Shown here in pieces: positions 41,315-42,625 of a stretch of DNA of 42,625 nucleotides. The position numbers and the translations under genes were made by a program. Position 1 is the first letter of the stretch, and each line of letters starts with the position of its first letter. The notes under the pieces were generated by a model, which was not told the DNA's origin, ran no database searches, and worked only from the letters and a program-made list of their open reading frames with translations. This DNA is from Methylotenera_A sp031381645 (GTDB taxonomy: Bacteria; Pseudomonadota; Gammaproteobacteria; Burkholderiales; Methylophilaceae): the NCBI GenBank assembly GCA_031381645.1, contig JANMYB010000094.1:1-42625 (forward strand), read 5' to 3'.

Positions 41315-41610
41315 GATTTTCTCCTATAATTTAGTGTCATTTTATTACTATATTTACTTAAAAATGGCTATTAATTGCATCCAGCAAAATCTGCCAGTAG
41401 CTCAATCAATATTTGGTTTACGCTATTTTGTATATTATTCAATATATTCATCATCATTATTTCACCTTAATATTAAATTAAGACGACCTTATGTTTAGAA
41501 AACCGAATATTAGATGTTCGAAGTTGATTTGTATAATTGTATATTTTGATATAGTTGATTAATTTTATTAATCAAAGTATGATAAGAAATACTAATTAAA
41601 TATAACATGA
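41315..41610. promoter_or_regulatory. katG-oxyR divergent control region
   Basis: This 296-bp AT-rich region separates the two start codons. A near-perfect regulatory candidate is the palindrome TTGATTAAT-TTT-ATTAATCAA (41555-41575), about 35 bp before oxyR and preceded by ATAG. LysR-type regulators commonly bind such sites between divergent genes, and OxyR motifs start with ATAG. I cannot confirm the four-part OxyR spacing. No small RNA is evident. Confidence 0.5.
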
Positions 41611-42510
41611 ATGAGCTTAACAGAATTAAAATTTATCGTTGCTGTAGCGCAAGAGCGTAACTTTAGACGTGCGGCTGAAAAGTGTTATGTGACACAGCCA
41701 GCCTTAAGTTTGGGCATTAAAAAGCTAGAAGAAGAACTCAAAGTTATTATTTTTGAACGTAGTCGTACCGATGTTACGGTAACAGAAATAGGCGCGCAAA
41801 TTGTAGAGCAAGCTTCAAGAGTATTAGAAGAAGCTGGGCGTATTAAACAATTAGCCGAGTTAGGAAAAAATCAACTTAAAGGCATATTAAAGTTAGGATT
41901 AATACATTCCGTTGGCCCCTATCTATTACCAGAAATTATCCCTATTTTACGTAAAACAGCACCAGAGATGCCGTTAGAGGTTGAAGAAAATTTAACTGCC
42001 AATTTGGAGAGCCAACTTAAAAATGGCGTGATAGATGTTGCCATTATTGCGTTACCGTTTAATGTGGCGGGTTTGCAATATCGTGCGTTGTATGATGAAG
42101 AGTTTGATGTGGTGGTGCCTATTCATCATCATTGGGCAACACGTAAGCATATTAAGCCCGAAGAATTATTAGATGAAAAAGTATTACTGCTAAATAGTGG
42201 GCATTGTTTCAGTAATCAAGTCACACAAGCTTGCCCAGAGCTATCGCGCAAAGGCGAGATTTTGCAGGGCAATTCACTGGAGACCATACGTAATATGGTG
42301 GCTTCAAACTTGGGTATTACCGTGTTGCCTTGTTCAGCTACGGCTAAGCGCTATAACAACCCGCTCATTAAGGTGATTCCATTTATAGCGCCAGCGCCCA
42401 CCAGACGCATTGCCATTGCTTGGCGTAAAAGCTTTGTGCGGCTTGAGGTGGTAGAAAAAATTGCAGAGGCAATTAAAGCGATTAATTCTGATTACATGAA
42501 AGTGATTTGA
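41611..42510 (+). CDS. oxyR: Peroxide-sensing LysR-type regulator OxyR
   Basis: A 299-residue LysR-family transcription factor with the N-terminal helix-turn-helix (about 1-60, ELKFIVAVAQERNFRRAAEKCYVTQPALSLGIKKLEEEL region) and a C-terminal substrate-binding-like domain. The redox cysteines fall exactly at C199 and C208, in NSGHCFSNQVTQACPEL, the same numbering and spacing as E. coli OxyR, which form the peroxide-responsive disulfide. The position beside divergent katG supports the call. Its own terminator follows. The Shine-Dalgarno sequence is weak, and the ATG at 41607 is out of frame. Confidence 0.95.
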   Translation: MSLTELKFIVAVAQERNFRRAAEKCYVTQPALSLGIKKLEEELKVIIFERSRTDVTVTEIGAQIVEQASRVLEEAGRIKQLAELGKNQLKGILKLGLIHSVGPYLLPEIIPILRKTAPEMPLEVEENLTANLESQLKNGVIDVAIIALPFNVAGLQYRALYDEEFDVVVPIHHHWATRKHIKPEELLDEKVLLLNSGHCFSNQVTQACPELSRKGEILQGNSLETIRNMVASNLGITVLPCSATAKRYNNPLIKVIPFIAPAPTRRIAIAWRKSFVRLEVVEKIAEAIKAINSDYMKVI

Positions 42511-42531
42511 ATGAAGAAGTACCAGACAAAT

Positions 42532-42556
42532 AAAAAGGCGCACTAGGCGCCTTTTT
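42532..42556. terminator. Bidirectional terminator between oxyR and the next gene
   Basis: AAAAAGGCGC pairs with GCGCCTTTTT around an ACTAG loop. It lies after the oxyR stop and directly after the end of the convergent partial gene. Confidence 0.85.
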
Positions 42557-42571
42557 AAGTACTTAGAACAA

Positions 42572-42625
42572 TTACTTGTTCATTACGTACATTGTAACTT
42601 CAAAGCCAAAACGCATTTCTGTAGC
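42572..42625 (-). CDS. C-terminal end of an unidentified protein, cut by the window edge
   Basis: Reading the minus strand from the right edge gives 17 residues A-T-E-M-R-F-G-F-E-V-T-M-Y-V-M-N-K and a stop at 42572-42574. The frame and the adjacent bidirectional terminator support a real gene end. The rest of the gene is outside the window, and I do not recognise the sequence. Confidence 0.6.
   Translation of the reverse strand, partial: ATEMRFGFEVTMYVMNK

Overview
The window looks like the replication-origin region of a low-GC Betaproteobacterium. The gene order and the Methylophilaceae-like character of the proteins suggest that family, but this is recalled rather than computed. The usual origin landmarks are all present. 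rpmH, rnpA, yidD, yidC, mnmE, mnmG, rsmG, parA, parB, the complete nine-gene ATP synthase operon, glmU and glmS all read leftward. dnaA, dnaN and gyrB read rightward. This divergent layout, DnaA boxes on both sides of dnaA, and two perfect parS sites (25.2 and 26.7 kb) place oriC at about 31.1 to 33.0 kb.

Layout. 0-6.3 kb: a truncated tRNA-Gly(CCC), priA, argS, a SPOR-domain protein, dsbA and a short-chain dehydrogenase. 6.3-11.4 kb: ettA, a small heat-shock gene with a sigma-32-like promoter and a ROSE-like RNA thermometer, yaeQ, a degenerate EAL-HDOD signalling protein, and about 700 bp of repeat-rich noncoding DNA. 11.4-31.1 kb: the leftward housekeeping block, covering cell-wall precursor synthesis, F1Fo ATP synthase, chromosome partitioning, tRNA and rRNA modification, membrane insertion and ribosome components. 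31.1-36.6 kb: origin and replication genes. 36.6-39 kb: a probable toxin-antitoxin pair converging on gyrB, a repeat pair flanking an ExoD-family membrane protein gene, a rubredoxin, and a decayed tail of a second rubredoxin. 39-42.6 kb: divergent katG and oxyR, then the end of an unidentified gene.

How the genes work together. parA and parB with the parS sites segregate the origin. RnpA, RpmH, YidD and YidC link ribosome and tRNA production to membrane insertion. MnmE and MnmG modify the same tRNA wobble uridine. GlmS and GlmU make UDP-GlcNAc. OxyR is the expected peroxide sensor for KatG.

The most interesting observations are: (1) the ROSE-like thermometer, with a bulged G opposite the Shine-Dalgarno sequence; (2) a canonical A AAA AAG slippery heptamer at the last sense codons of dsbA that would add a 17-residue basic tail; (3) a Panacea-type antitoxin paired with a small, possibly MazF-like protein beside gyrB; (4) a 41-bp palindromic repeat whose core is inverted between copies while its arms stay fixed; (5) a large hairpin-rich noncoding element at 11.0-11.4 kb. 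I saw no CRISPR array, prophage or insertion sequence.
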